DNA of 10,312 bases, from NCBI GenBank assembly GCA_030019105.1, contig JASEGY010000005.1, positions 16,053 through 26,364 of the forward strand. Direction: 5' to 3'. Source of the DNA: a bacterium (lineage in GTDB: Bacteria; UBA9089; JASEGY01). The notes beneath the pieces were generated by a model. That model did not search any database, was not told the DNA's origin, and was given only the letters and a program-made list of their open reading frames with translations. Both the position numbers and the translations under genes were made by a program. Shown piece by piece: positions 1 through 5,253 of the stretch. Every line of letters begins with the position of its first letter. Within the stretch, counting starts at the first letter, position 1.

Positions 1-214
1 TCGTATTTTGCGATACCAACACGCCAACTTCCTCCTCTGTCAATTGAAACATAAAGTCTTCTGGAAATCACTTCATATTGCGCTTCACTTGTTCTCTCAG
101 CCTAATGGCTTTCACCCCATACAGCTCTGCCAAATCCCTATCTATCATTACTTTCTGCCCCCTTATCAGAAGGATTCTACCTTCTACTCTCTCTGCTGGA
201 ACCAAACTACTTAT
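1..214 (-). pseudogene. ORF6N-domain gene remnant, N-terminal part, runs off window
   Basis: Reading the minus strand from 214 gives an ORF6N (KilA-N-related, phage-type DNA-binding) N-terminus: SSLVPAERVEGRILLIRGQ, then KVMIDRDLAELYGVKAIRL, then REQVKRNMK, a TGA stop at 70-68, and FPEDFMFQLTEEEV up to the window edge. Blocks such as LIRGQKVM, DLAELYGV and FPEDFMFQLT are the family signature. The stop sits where family members usually have Arg, so CGA to TGA is the simplest change. An ATA occupies the expected start position (214-212), with AAGAGAG about 8 nt upstream, suggesting ATG to ATA; a TTG four codons on is an alternative start. An in-frame TAA lies shortly upstream. Two lesions in one short stretch argue for a dead gene. 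The C-terminal half is outside the window. Domain identity is by recognition, not by search. Confidence 0.8.
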
Positions 215-288
215 TGTTATTGCTCTCTTATTAGCTCCGCAAGTTTAGGTTAAGGAGCATAGCAAAACCCAACCATCGAATAGAGACC

Positions 289-307
289 AGGTTTCTTCGA
301 GAAACCT
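289..307. repeat. Hairpin repeat of the AGGTTTCTTC family
   Basis: Arms aggtttct (289-296) and agaaacct (300-307) surround a 3-nt loop. The core AGGTTTCTTCRAGAAACCT recurs at 10273-10291 inside a longer perfect palindrome, so this is a dispersed element. It abuts the truncated end of the ORF6N fragment at 311. Confidence 0.6.
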
Positions 308-310
308 ACT

Positions 311-431
311 CTAAATACCGTGTTCCGTAAACGCATAAGGCTTACGTATTAGTCCTATTCTCTCTGAATTGGATGTCGCAATTTGCGACTTCAAATCCTT
401 CTTTTGTCATAAGCTGGAACATAAAGTCTCG
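311..431 (-). pseudogene. Second ORF6N-domain fragment, frameshifted and truncated at both ends
   Basis: Minus-strand translation from 431 gives RDFMFQLMTKEGFEVANCD, matching the DFMFQLTKEE segment also present in the remnant at 1-214. After a one-base frame change the other frame reads IRKPYAFTEHGI and stops at 313-311 (TAG). PYAFTEHG is the best-conserved downstream motif of ORF6N proteins. The first frame ends at TAA 344-342, so the frame change lies between roughly 345 and 400. Upstream the homology ends against a GTTCC...GGAAC hairpin (437-459); downstream it ends against the hairpin at 289-307. Because it repeats the DFMFQL segment, it comes from a second gene copy in the same orientation, not from the missing half of the first. 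Confidence 0.7.
375..389. repeat. Palindrome GTCGCAA-T-TTGCGAC within ORF6N remnant
   Basis: Perfect 7-bp arms around a single central base. It lies inside the ORF6N fragment, in the VANCD-coding stretch. The longer palindrome at 642-672 has the related core GTCACAA-T-TTGTGAC; the one differing position changes on both arms. Confidence 0.7.
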
Positions 432-436
432 CTCTT

Positions 437-459
437 GTTCCTACGCTCTGCGTGGGAAC
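437..459. repeat. GTTCC...GGAAC hairpin
   Basis: Arms gttcctacgc (437-446) and gcgtgggaac (450-459) pair at 9 of 10 positions around the loop tct. A degraded counterpart, acgcagagcgt, lies at 614-624 on the far side of the nested inverted repeat. Short hairpins of this form are common dispersed intergenic elements in bacteria. Confidence 0.55.
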
Positions 460-467
460 ACCCTCTG

Positions 468-603
468 GGCCTTGTCCATCGTTTGGGCAATTCACGAAAT
501 TGGCAGGTTGGGTTGAGCGGAGCGAAACCCAACACCAGTGTGGATTGTTGGGTTTCGTTCCTTAATCCAACCTACCCAAATTGCCGAAACGATGGACAAA
601 GCC
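468..603. repeat. Nested inverted repeat (25-bp outer arms, about 28-bp inner arms)
   Basis: Outer arms 468-492 and 579-603 pair at 23 of 25 positions (core TTGTCCATCGTTT). Inside, 505-533 and 547-573 form a second inverted pair ending in CGAAACCCAAC, and the left inner arm is itself partly palindromic. The block has no convincing reading frame. It resembles widely scattered noncoding repeat modules and may reflect one element inserted into another. Confidence 0.65.
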
Positions 604-641
604 ACCCTCTGTGACGCAGAGCGTGGGGACGAGAAACGGGC

Positions 642-672
642 TTGAGGTGGTCACAATTTGTGACCACCTCAA
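642..672. repeat. Perfect 31-bp palindrome; encodes an ORF6N-like peptide on the minus strand
   Basis: Arms 642-656 and 658-672 are exact 15-base complements around T657. The minus strand at 676-641 reads DIEVVTNCDHLK, resembling the V(V/A)(T/A)NCDHL segment that precedes PYAFTEHG in one ORF6N subgroup. It may therefore be a micro-remnant of a third ORF6N copy. The palindrome is directly visible; the peptide match is weak because it is so short. Confidence 0.65.
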
Positions 673-703
673 TATCCTGCCTGAGCGATCGAGTTCCGTG
701 AGA

Positions 704-743
704 CGGGTTTCGGGCTCCTCAAAAAATCAAAACCCGAAACCCG
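704..743. repeat. 11-bp-stem hairpin just downstream of the 879-residue gene
   Basis: CGGGTTTCGGG (704-714) pairs exactly with 733-743 across an 18-nt loop, starting 12 nt after the stop of the minus-strand gene. There is no T-tract on its exit side (tctcacgg), so an intrinsic terminator is not supported. It could still end transcription in another way or protect the 3' end. Confidence 0.5.
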
Positions 744-755
744 CAACTCGAAACC

Positions 756-3395
756 TTACTTAAGCACAATCATCTTCCTGGTCGAGGTAAAATCACCGGC
801 CTTCAACTGATAGAGATAAATCCCGCTGGCTGTCTCATGCCCATGGTTATCTTTACCATCCCAGTAAGCGGCTTTATCCTTAATCTCATATATCCCGGCT
901 GCCTTTTCACCCAGATCAAGGGTCCGGATCAACTGACCGGAGAGGGAATAAACATTGATCACTACCCTGGCTGAGTTGCTCAGACTGAACGGAATCCATG
1001 TCTCAGGATTGATCGGGTTAGGATAGTTCTGAGAGAGGAAAGATCGACTTGGTATCGACTCTGGATTGAGAAGCTCAAAGGGAAGCTCAATAGCCTGATC
1101 ACTGCCCAGGATAATCTCGTTTACAGAGATATCCCCGGCTGAAGCGGCTTGCGCCAGGGTAATCTTCAAGAGCTCTCCAGAACCATTTGCTCCAGAGACC
1201 CCAGGCATATTGATCAATACCCTGGCTCTACCCTGCTCATTTTGGATATTACTCAGGATACGGGCTCCTTCAGCGAGGTCCCCCACCTCTATCTTTTCAA
1301 TCCTCACCTTGGCTGGATCGTAACTAAGATCACAGAAGAGGGTATCAAAGTTCTTCATCTCACCGGCCCACAGTTTTAATTCGTTGGTAGCTACACCTCT
1401 CATCCTCAATTTGGCTATTACCTCTGAAGTGGTCATCTTAGCCGGAGCCGGAGCCGCAGGTAAGCCAAGAACAATCCGCTCAATAGCCGTAATATCGGCT
1501 GAACTTACCTTCCCATCCCCATTGGCATCGGCATTAGCCCAGTTACAATAACACTTGTCGGCGCCATCAAAACCCAGGAGGCATCTCTCTAACTGGGTAA
1601 TATCTAAGATAGTAACACCGCTGTCACAGTTAACATCACCGCGACAGGTGGGAGGACCAATAGCACCCGCACCTATACAAAAACTGGTGCCAGTTACATT
1701 CATCACGCATATCTCCCTGGCTGCAGTATCACCCATAGTATGAGTATCACCTAAGGTATTGCAACACGTTGTTTCTCCCCTGTATAGATTAAGATTGCAA
1801 CACCCAGTAGGTCCTGTAGCCCACAGATATATCTCGACTAACGATGTGTCCGCATCAGGATTGCCAGAAGTAGCAGTGCTCGTAACCCAACTGTTAACAT
1901 CTAACATATTGACCAGAAACTCGATTCTCCCTGCCACAGTATCCATATCTACCATAAGATTTGTCCCTGGATGAACCGAGGTGTCAGTCGCATCTCCCAA
2001 CCGGACGGTAGGGGTAGAAAAGCAATTAGTGTCGTAGGTAAGGCTGGCATGAAGTGTATCCATATAATACACTGTATCAGACATTACATCGACTTTAAAC
2101 TGAGTTCCTTGAGGGCCACTCGAAACAGGGGTGGTTTGAAGCCAGAGATTGGTCCAGTTGATGAAGTTTGTGTCAGAGTAATTCCAATCAGAACTACCAG
2201 CTATATTCCAGCCACGCACCCCATAGTTCACATTATGACCTCGCAGGTTGACCACAGTAGTGTCAAAAAAGCTGGTATCCGAGGTCTGACCAATATAAGT
2301 GTGAGAACTCCCATCAACACTCCTCCAAATCCCAAAGGTATCCTCACAATCATCCGGATAGCCCCTGCCCCAGGTCAATCTGACCCCAGAGTCAGCCGCA
2401 TTGCACTGGAAGGTCTTGACAATGTTAGTTGGACTATCAGGTGCATTCATGGCTGCCCAGCTTGGGGAGTTCATTTCCATCCATTCGTGGCCACTACCAT
2501 TAACCCAGAGCGTCCAGGCATTACTTGTCATAGGCACAGGGGCAGTATCCATATAGATTCTCCCCTTAGTGGTGAGATGATGGGAAATGAAAATAACCGT
2601 ATCTCCAGTAGTGGTGTCAGCAAAATAAGGAGAAGTTTGGACTGCCGAATCCATAGTCACCCTTTGGACTGTTGTCCCTGTTATATTCATTATGTATATC
2701 TCAGCTTGGGTATCATTACGGTTAGAGGCAAAAACGACCGTATCTCCGCTGCTGTGAATAGCCGGGTCCATATCATAATAATTGGTATTGGTCAAAGGAG
2801 TTAATCCAGTACCGTTCATGGCCATCCGCATAATTACCGGATTATTACTATTTGGTCCCCGATTGGATTGGAAGACAATGTAAGTTCCGTTATGAGATGG
2901 TGCCTGGTCATTATAACCATCCCAGGTTAATCTGAATAGGCCCGTTCCATCTGTCTTCACTTTATATATCTCGTAGTCAGTCTCACCAGTCGGGATCGCA
3001 GAAAAAACTATCCAGTCAGGCGCTGCCCTATTAGTCGAAAAAGCTGGTTGAACTGCTGTATCCACGCTTTCACAAAGTGTCGTCTCAACCCCAGTGACAA
3101 GATTCTTCAGGTATATCCCGAACTTCCCATTATTCTTCTTGGCCGCGAAGACCACCTTATTGGCATCGGGTGAGATGCAGGGATCGATATCATCATAGCT
3201 ATTGTTAGTCACCCGTTTTGGGGTCGTATCCGGAAGACCTACGTAATAAATCTCCCAATCTCCCACGCCATTATTATCAGGGTCGTCAAAACCCTCAAAG
3301 ACGATCCTGTCCATTGCCATAGCCTCGACTGCAAAACACAAGCCTAAGCTCAAGGCAACCAGTAAAACCCATATCCAGCGACTACCTTTCTTCAT
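756..3395 (-). CDS. Secreted TolB-like propeller / FN3 / cohesin-dockerin surface protein (879 aa)
   Basis: The start at 3395 is chosen because AAGGAGGGG (3411-3403) precedes it and because MKKGSRWIWVLLVALSLG opens a good signal peptide (likely cut after AMA, residue 27). The frame runs 19 codons further upstream but with no ribosome binding site. Visible domains: TolB/WD40-like propeller, residues 28-315, with repeated DWEIYYV, FGIYLKN, DYEIYKVKTDG and AEIYIMN strands; FN3-like 318-413; cohesin-like 416-572; dockerin about 586-645 with loops D587-D598 and D623-D634; a second cohesin-like domain about 655-775 (LSYDPAKVRIE); FlgD-like / type IX-sorting-like tail 784-879 (YPNPINPETWIPF, AYWDGKDN, ASGIYLYQL). 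The first dockerin loop has DS in place of the usual DG. It is collinear with residues 674-1516 of the paralogue at 5254-9804 but lacks PKD domains and has an unrelated signal peptide. Probably a surface scaffold or adhesive protein; no catalytic domain was seen. Confidence 0.9.
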   Translation of the reverse strand: MKKGSRWIWVLLVALSLGLCFAVEAMAMDRIVFEGFDDPDNNGVGDWEIYYVGLPDTTPKRVTNNSYDDIDPCISPDANKVVFAAKKNNGKFGIYLKNLVTGVETTLCESVDTAVQPAFSTNRAAPDWIVFSAIPTGETDYEIYKVKTDGTGLFRLTWDGYNDQAPSHNGTYIVFQSNRGPNSNNPVIMRMAMNGTGLTPLTNTNYYDMDPAIHSSGDTVVFASNRNDTQAEIYIMNITGTTVQRVTMDSAVQTSPYFADTTTGDTVIFISHHLTTKGRIYMDTAPVPMTSNAWTLWVNGSGHEWMEMNSPSWAAMNAPDSPTNIVKTFQCNAADSGVRLTWGRGYPDDCEDTFGIWRSVDGSSHTYIGQTSDTSFFDTTVVNLRGHNVNYGVRGWNIAGSSDWNYSDTNFINWTNLWLQTTPVSSGPQGTQFKVDVMSDTVYYMDTLHASLTYDTNCFSTPTVRLGDATDTSVHPGTNLMVDMDTVAGRIEFLVNMLDVNSWVTSTATSGNPDADTSLVEIYLWATGPTGCCNLNLYRGETTCCNTLGDTHTMGDTAAREICVMNVTGTSFCIGAGAIGPPTCRGDVNCDSGVTILDITQLERCLLGFDGADKCYCNWANADANGDGKVSSADITAIERIVLGLPAAPAPAKMTTSEVIAKLRMRGVATNELKLWAGEMKNFDTLFCDLSYDPAKVRIEKIEVGDLAEGARILSNIQNEQGRARVLINMPGVSGANGSGELLKITLAQAASAGDISVNEIILGSDQAIELPFELLNPESIPSRSFLSQNYPNPINPETWIPFSLSNSARVVINVYSLSGQLIRTLDLGEKAAGIYEIKDKAAYWDGKDNHGHETASGIYLYQLKAGDFTSTRKMIVLK

Positions 3396-3402
3396 GTCTA
3401 AA

Positions 3403-3411
3403 CCCCTCCTT
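3403..3411 (-). promoter_or_regulatory. Ribosome binding site fixing the start at 3395
   Basis: The minus strand reads AAGGAGGGGTTTAGAC then ATG. AAGGAGG lies 9 nt before the start. This decides for the internal ATG over the upstream in-frame ATG at 3452, which is preceded only by AT-rich sequence. Confidence 0.8.
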
Positions 3412-3541
3412 ATGTTTTTTGAGTGAATCTTTGTTACCAACCACTTACCCAAATTAATTCATATCTTGTTGGGCAAAACAATACTCCTCACGGTCCCCTT
3501 GCTTTCATCATCATTCCCCTCCTGGTTTTTAAACTGGCTAA

Positions 3542-3609
3542 GAGCCTATCCCAAAACCTACTTTTCAAACAGCAAACAAGACCATTTGCGGAGGTTTTGG
3601 GATTGGCTC
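3542..3609. mobile_element. 68-bp MITE-like element with 18-bp inverted ends and TAA target duplication
   Basis: The terminal inverted repeats 3542-3559 (GAGCCTATCCCAAAACCT) and 3592-3609 match at 17 of 18 positions. The element is flanked directly by TAA at 3539-3541 and 3610-3612. A 3-bp TNA duplication with GAGCC-type ends is what IS5-family (IS427/IS1031-like) transposases produce, so a non-autonomous derivative of such an element is the likely identity. The 32-bp interior encodes nothing. It sits 30 nt downstream of the DUF5615 stop and could fold when transcribed. Confidence 0.75.
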
Positions 3610-3638
3610 TAAATAACCCCGCCATCAACTCCTTTCTA

Positions 3639-4016
3639 TCATCTTGAACCAAATCCACCCATTCTCTCTCTAATCTTAACCGAATCTCTATAAAGGATGA
3701 CCAGTTTCTTTTTAAACCGAGAAAAAGGATAGCCCTGCAAAAATCTTACTACTATCCCTATTTCTTCATCTGATTTCAAGTTTCCAGGACGGATATAGAT
3801 GATTCCACCTATCTTCTCTGGATCGAACCGAAAAGGATTGGTAAAATGGTAATCTCTGGTGATGATCACTGCTCCTCCTTTGCCAGATATATCAAATATC
3901 GATGTATCTTTCATCCCACGATCAGATAATTCTGCAATGGCAATTACCTCATATCCCAAGCTACGCAGGGTCGTTACCAGACCATAACTTACATTTTCAT
4001 CAATCACTAACTTCAT
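3639..4016 (-). CDS. DUF5615 PIN-like protein, probable toxin of a DUF433/DUF5615 pair (125 aa)
   Basis: The family consists of PIN-like, putatively RNA-cleaving proteins usually paired with a DUF433 partner. Seen here: MKLVIDENVS with the conserved acidic residue D6 at the N-terminus, GYEVIAIAEL followed by D32 and D37, and VIITRDYHF with D55, matching the DEN...TRDxxF pattern expected of a divalent-metal site. At 125 residues it is a usual length and looks intact. Its ATG overlaps the stop of the upstream DUF433 gene as ATGA (4016-4013), so translation is probably coupled; only a weak GGTGG precedes it. It ends in TGA. Toxin activity is inferred from family and context, not shown. The MITE-like element follows 30 nt downstream. 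Confidence 0.85.
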   Translation of the reverse strand: MKLVIDENVSYGLVTTLRSLGYEVIAIAELSDRGMKDTSIFDISGKGGAVIITRDYHFTNPFRFDPEKIGGIIYIRPGNLKSDEEIGIVVRFLQGYPFSRFKKKLVILYRDSVKIRERMGGFGSR

Positions 4017-4228
4017 GCTGCCACCATCTTTTCTGTGGAGAGATAGGCTGCATATTCAAGAGATGCCAAAATGTCCTGAGGGGTGATGTTGGGGAAATTC
4101 CTCAAAATCTCCTCCTCTGTATCACCTGCTGCCATATGGCTTAAGATGATATGAACAGGTATCCTCGTTCCCCTGATACAAGGCTCTCCCCCACAAATCT
4201 CAGCATCTACTACAATTCGAGTGTTCAT
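4013..4228 (-). CDS. DUF433 protein, probable antitoxin (71 aa)
   Basis: DUF433 proteins are small helix-turn-helix proteins that commonly sit before PIN-like toxins and are thought to neutralise them and repress the operon. The sequence shows the family core: VDAEICGGEPCIRGTRIPV at residues 7-25, then GDTEEEILRNFPNITPQDI, and the closing LEYAAY. The length of 71 residues is normal. The start is backed by GGAGGTGAAGATGG (4242-4229), a strong Shine-Dalgarno 8 nt before ATG. It is the first gene of a two-gene unit with the DUF5615 gene. No clear promoter was found immediately upstream; a consensus promoter lies about 850 nt upstream at 5081-5109. Confidence 0.88.
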   Translation of the reverse strand: MNTRIVVDAEICGGEPCIRGTRIPVHIILSHMAAGDTEEEILRNFPNITPQDILASLEYAAYLSTEKMVAA

Positions 4229-4274
4229 CCATCTTCACCTCCAAGAAAACTTGATTGCCCAAGTCGATATTTTC

Positions 4275-4300
4275 GTAAGCGTTCACGGGTTCAGGGTTCA
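4275..4300. repeat. Left copy of a 26-bp inverted repeat (GTAAGCGTTCACGGGTTCAG)
   Basis: Matches the reverse complement of 5226-5251 at 25 of 26 positions. The pair bounds the whole gap between the toxin-antitoxin unit and the 1516-residue gene. It contains a doubled GGGTTCA unit. Confidence 0.7.
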
Positions 4301-4376
4301 CGCTGGATTTTTTCTCTGCGGCGAACAGTTACTCTCGCCCTTACATGGCTGATTAGTCTTTGTGTGCCCCCTAAAC

Positions 4377-4424
4377 CCAAGGCGCTGCCCTGGGCTGTAA
4401 TATTACGCCTCGTTGGGGCTTACG
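4377..4424. repeat. Probable dispersed intergenic module (CCCTGGGCT...CGTTGGGGCT)
   Basis: The stretch around GCGCTGCCCTGGGCT and CGCCTCGTTGGGGCT resembles a noncoding module I know as scattered through genomes of several environmental phyla. It occurs once in this window, so its repeat nature rests on recognition only. A GGCGA...TCGCC hairpin lies beside it at 4320-4339. No gene was seen from 4243 to 4480. Confidence 0.35.
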
Positions 4425-4482
4425 ATCTATCTCGCCAAGTAAATCTGATTGCACAGGAAATATTTTGTTTGCGAATTTAGCT

Positions 4483-4534
4483 GGGAACAATAATCCCCTT
4501 TAAATGGGCACAGCTATAATCTATAAGTGAGATC
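4483..4534. repeat. Short copy (A) of the CCCTT...TGGRCACA repeat
   Basis: Starts GGGAACAATAATCCCCTT and continues TAAATGGGCACAGCTAT. It is an imperfect direct copy, 60 bp away, of the sequence starting at 4543 (GGGCACAACAACTCCCTT, CATTTGGACACAATTAG). Confidence 0.5.
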
Positions 4535-4542
4535 GCGTCCCA

Positions 4543-4665
4543 GGGCACAACAACTCCCTTCATTTGGACACAATTAGGATGAAATCTTAGGAGGGTTTTT
4601 TTGCAAAAAAATCTCCCTGTCTTAAGAACAAGGAGGATTAGAAAAGATTAATGAATTAGATAATG
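4543..4665. repeat. Long direct repeat, copy B, with hairpin
   Basis: From ACTCCCTTC (4553) onward this matches 10116-10232: TTGGACACA, ATCTTAGGAGGGTTTTT, TCTCCCTGTCTT and then an AT-rich GATTAG/GAATTAG tail. An imperfect hairpin, AGGAGGGTTTTTTT against AAAAAAATCTCCCT, lies within (4590-4619). The stem bases are kept in copy C while the loop differs. Together with copy C it flanks the 1516-residue gene in direct orientation. Confidence 0.65.
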
Positions 4666-5086
4666 TAGTATTAGAAGAAAATAGAGGGGATACATAAGGG
4701 GATACATATTGGAGGAGGGAATAACTAAAAAAAGATTGAACCCGGAACTTGATATTTAGACATATCAACCCCTGCCCAATCCATGCACAAAGTCCCTTTT
4801 TAGCCTGAAAAATCTTTTCCTCCATGAAAAAACCAGCCCTTTCTTTGAAGATCCCTCTGAACTACAATCACTTGCTACGATGATAGACTTTATTCTCTAG
4901 TGTTTTCTTTAACTGTGCTACACGCTATGTAATTTAGAATCAATCACATAACACTCTGCCGTATACTTTAATTTTAGGGGCCACCATTTCAGAATCTAAA
5001 TAAAGACTCCAAATCTCTTTGTAATGATAACTTCTTGCCTGAGTGAGACTTGCTACTTTGTGCAAATTTAATGATATTCTATTATA
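4622..5086 (-). pseudogene. Possible decayed gene, unrecognised
   Basis: One minus-strand frame is open from 5086 to 4943 (containing ARSYHYKEIWSLYLDSEMV and KIKVYGRVLCD), then broken by TGA, TAA and TAG at 4942-4925. It reopens (VAQLKKTLENKVYHRSK), is broken again near 4870, and stays open from 4825 to 4622 (MEEKIFQAKKGLCAWIGQG). The composition looks protein-like and the frame is constant, which suggests a gene lost to stops rather than chance. No family was recognised and no ribosome binding site was found, so the call is tentative. A consensus promoter lies directly at its upstream edge. A 12-bp tandem repeat (aggggatacata, 4685-4708) falls near its end. Confidence 0.3.
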
Positions 5087-5109
5087 TCAAATAATCGGTT
5101 ATTTGTCAA
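5081..5109 (-). promoter_or_regulatory. Consensus sigma-70-type promoter (TTGACA-17-TATAAT)
   Basis: The minus strand has a perfect -35 TTGACA (5109-5104) and a perfect -10 TATAAT (5086-5081) with a 17-nt spacer. The predicted start is near 5074, with transcription toward lower coordinates. The next intact gene that way is DUF433, about 850 nt on, and the decayed frame at 5086-4622 lies first. It begins about 20 nt beyond the predicted terminator of the 1516-residue gene, so the two together separate transcription units. Confidence 0.7.
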
Positions 5110-5130
5110 CAAAAATTTTTCATATCTAAG

Positions 5131-5176
5131 AAAAAAAGCGGTTACCTTCCCGAAAGTTTCAAGCTTTCGGGAAGGT
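5131..5176 (-). terminator. Probable intrinsic terminator of the 1516-residue gene
   Basis: On the minus strand, a perfect 13-bp stem ACCTTCCCGAAAG / CTTTCGGGAAGGT (5176-5164 with 5156-5144, 7-nt loop) is followed after AACCGC by seven Ts. It lies 78 nt beyond the TAA stop. The 6-nt gap before the T-tract is longer than usual, which lowers certainty. Confidence 0.6.
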
Positions 5177-5225
5177 GGACAGGTATCCGGCCGAACCGAT
5201 AAACATTCGCTGCTTTCCTCAACCC

Positions 5226-5251
5226 TGAACCCTGAACCCGTAAACGCTTAC
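5226..5251. repeat. Right copy of the 26-bp inverted repeat
   Basis: The inverted partner of 4275-4300 (25 of 26). It ends 3 bp from the stop codon of the 1516-residue gene. The motif GTAAACGC...CTTAC is echoed at 327-345. Confidence 0.7.
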
Positions 5252-5253
5252 CT

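Noticed and set aside
68..70. UGA recoding (code 4 or 25) to explain the stop in the ORF6N frame
   Set aside because: DUF433 and DUF5615 genes end at TGA, and the expected residue is Arg rather than Trp or Gly; a CGA to TGA mutation is simpler.
8..253. Plus-strand 81-residue frame at the window start
   Set aside because: The opposite strand shows recognisable ORF6N sequence; the plus frame has no family features and no ribosome binding site.
704..743. Intrinsic terminator for the 879-residue gene
   Set aside because: The hairpin is good but no T-tract follows on the minus strand, so it is listed only as a repeat.
1971..2804. 277-residue plus-strand open frame antisense to the 879-residue gene
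   Set aside because: It lies wholly opposite a gene with clear domains, has no ribosome binding site, and reads as low-information sequence; a similar shadow occurs at the same place in the paralogue (6436-6777).
3320..3395. Lipoprotein signal (LGLC) in the 879-residue protein
   Set aside because: The residue before Cys is Leu, not Gly/Ala/Ser, and a normal AxA-type cleavage site follows.
4151..4480. Plus-strand 109-residue frame
   Set aside because: It overlaps the DUF433 gene in antisense and runs through dispersed repeat modules; no ribosome binding site.
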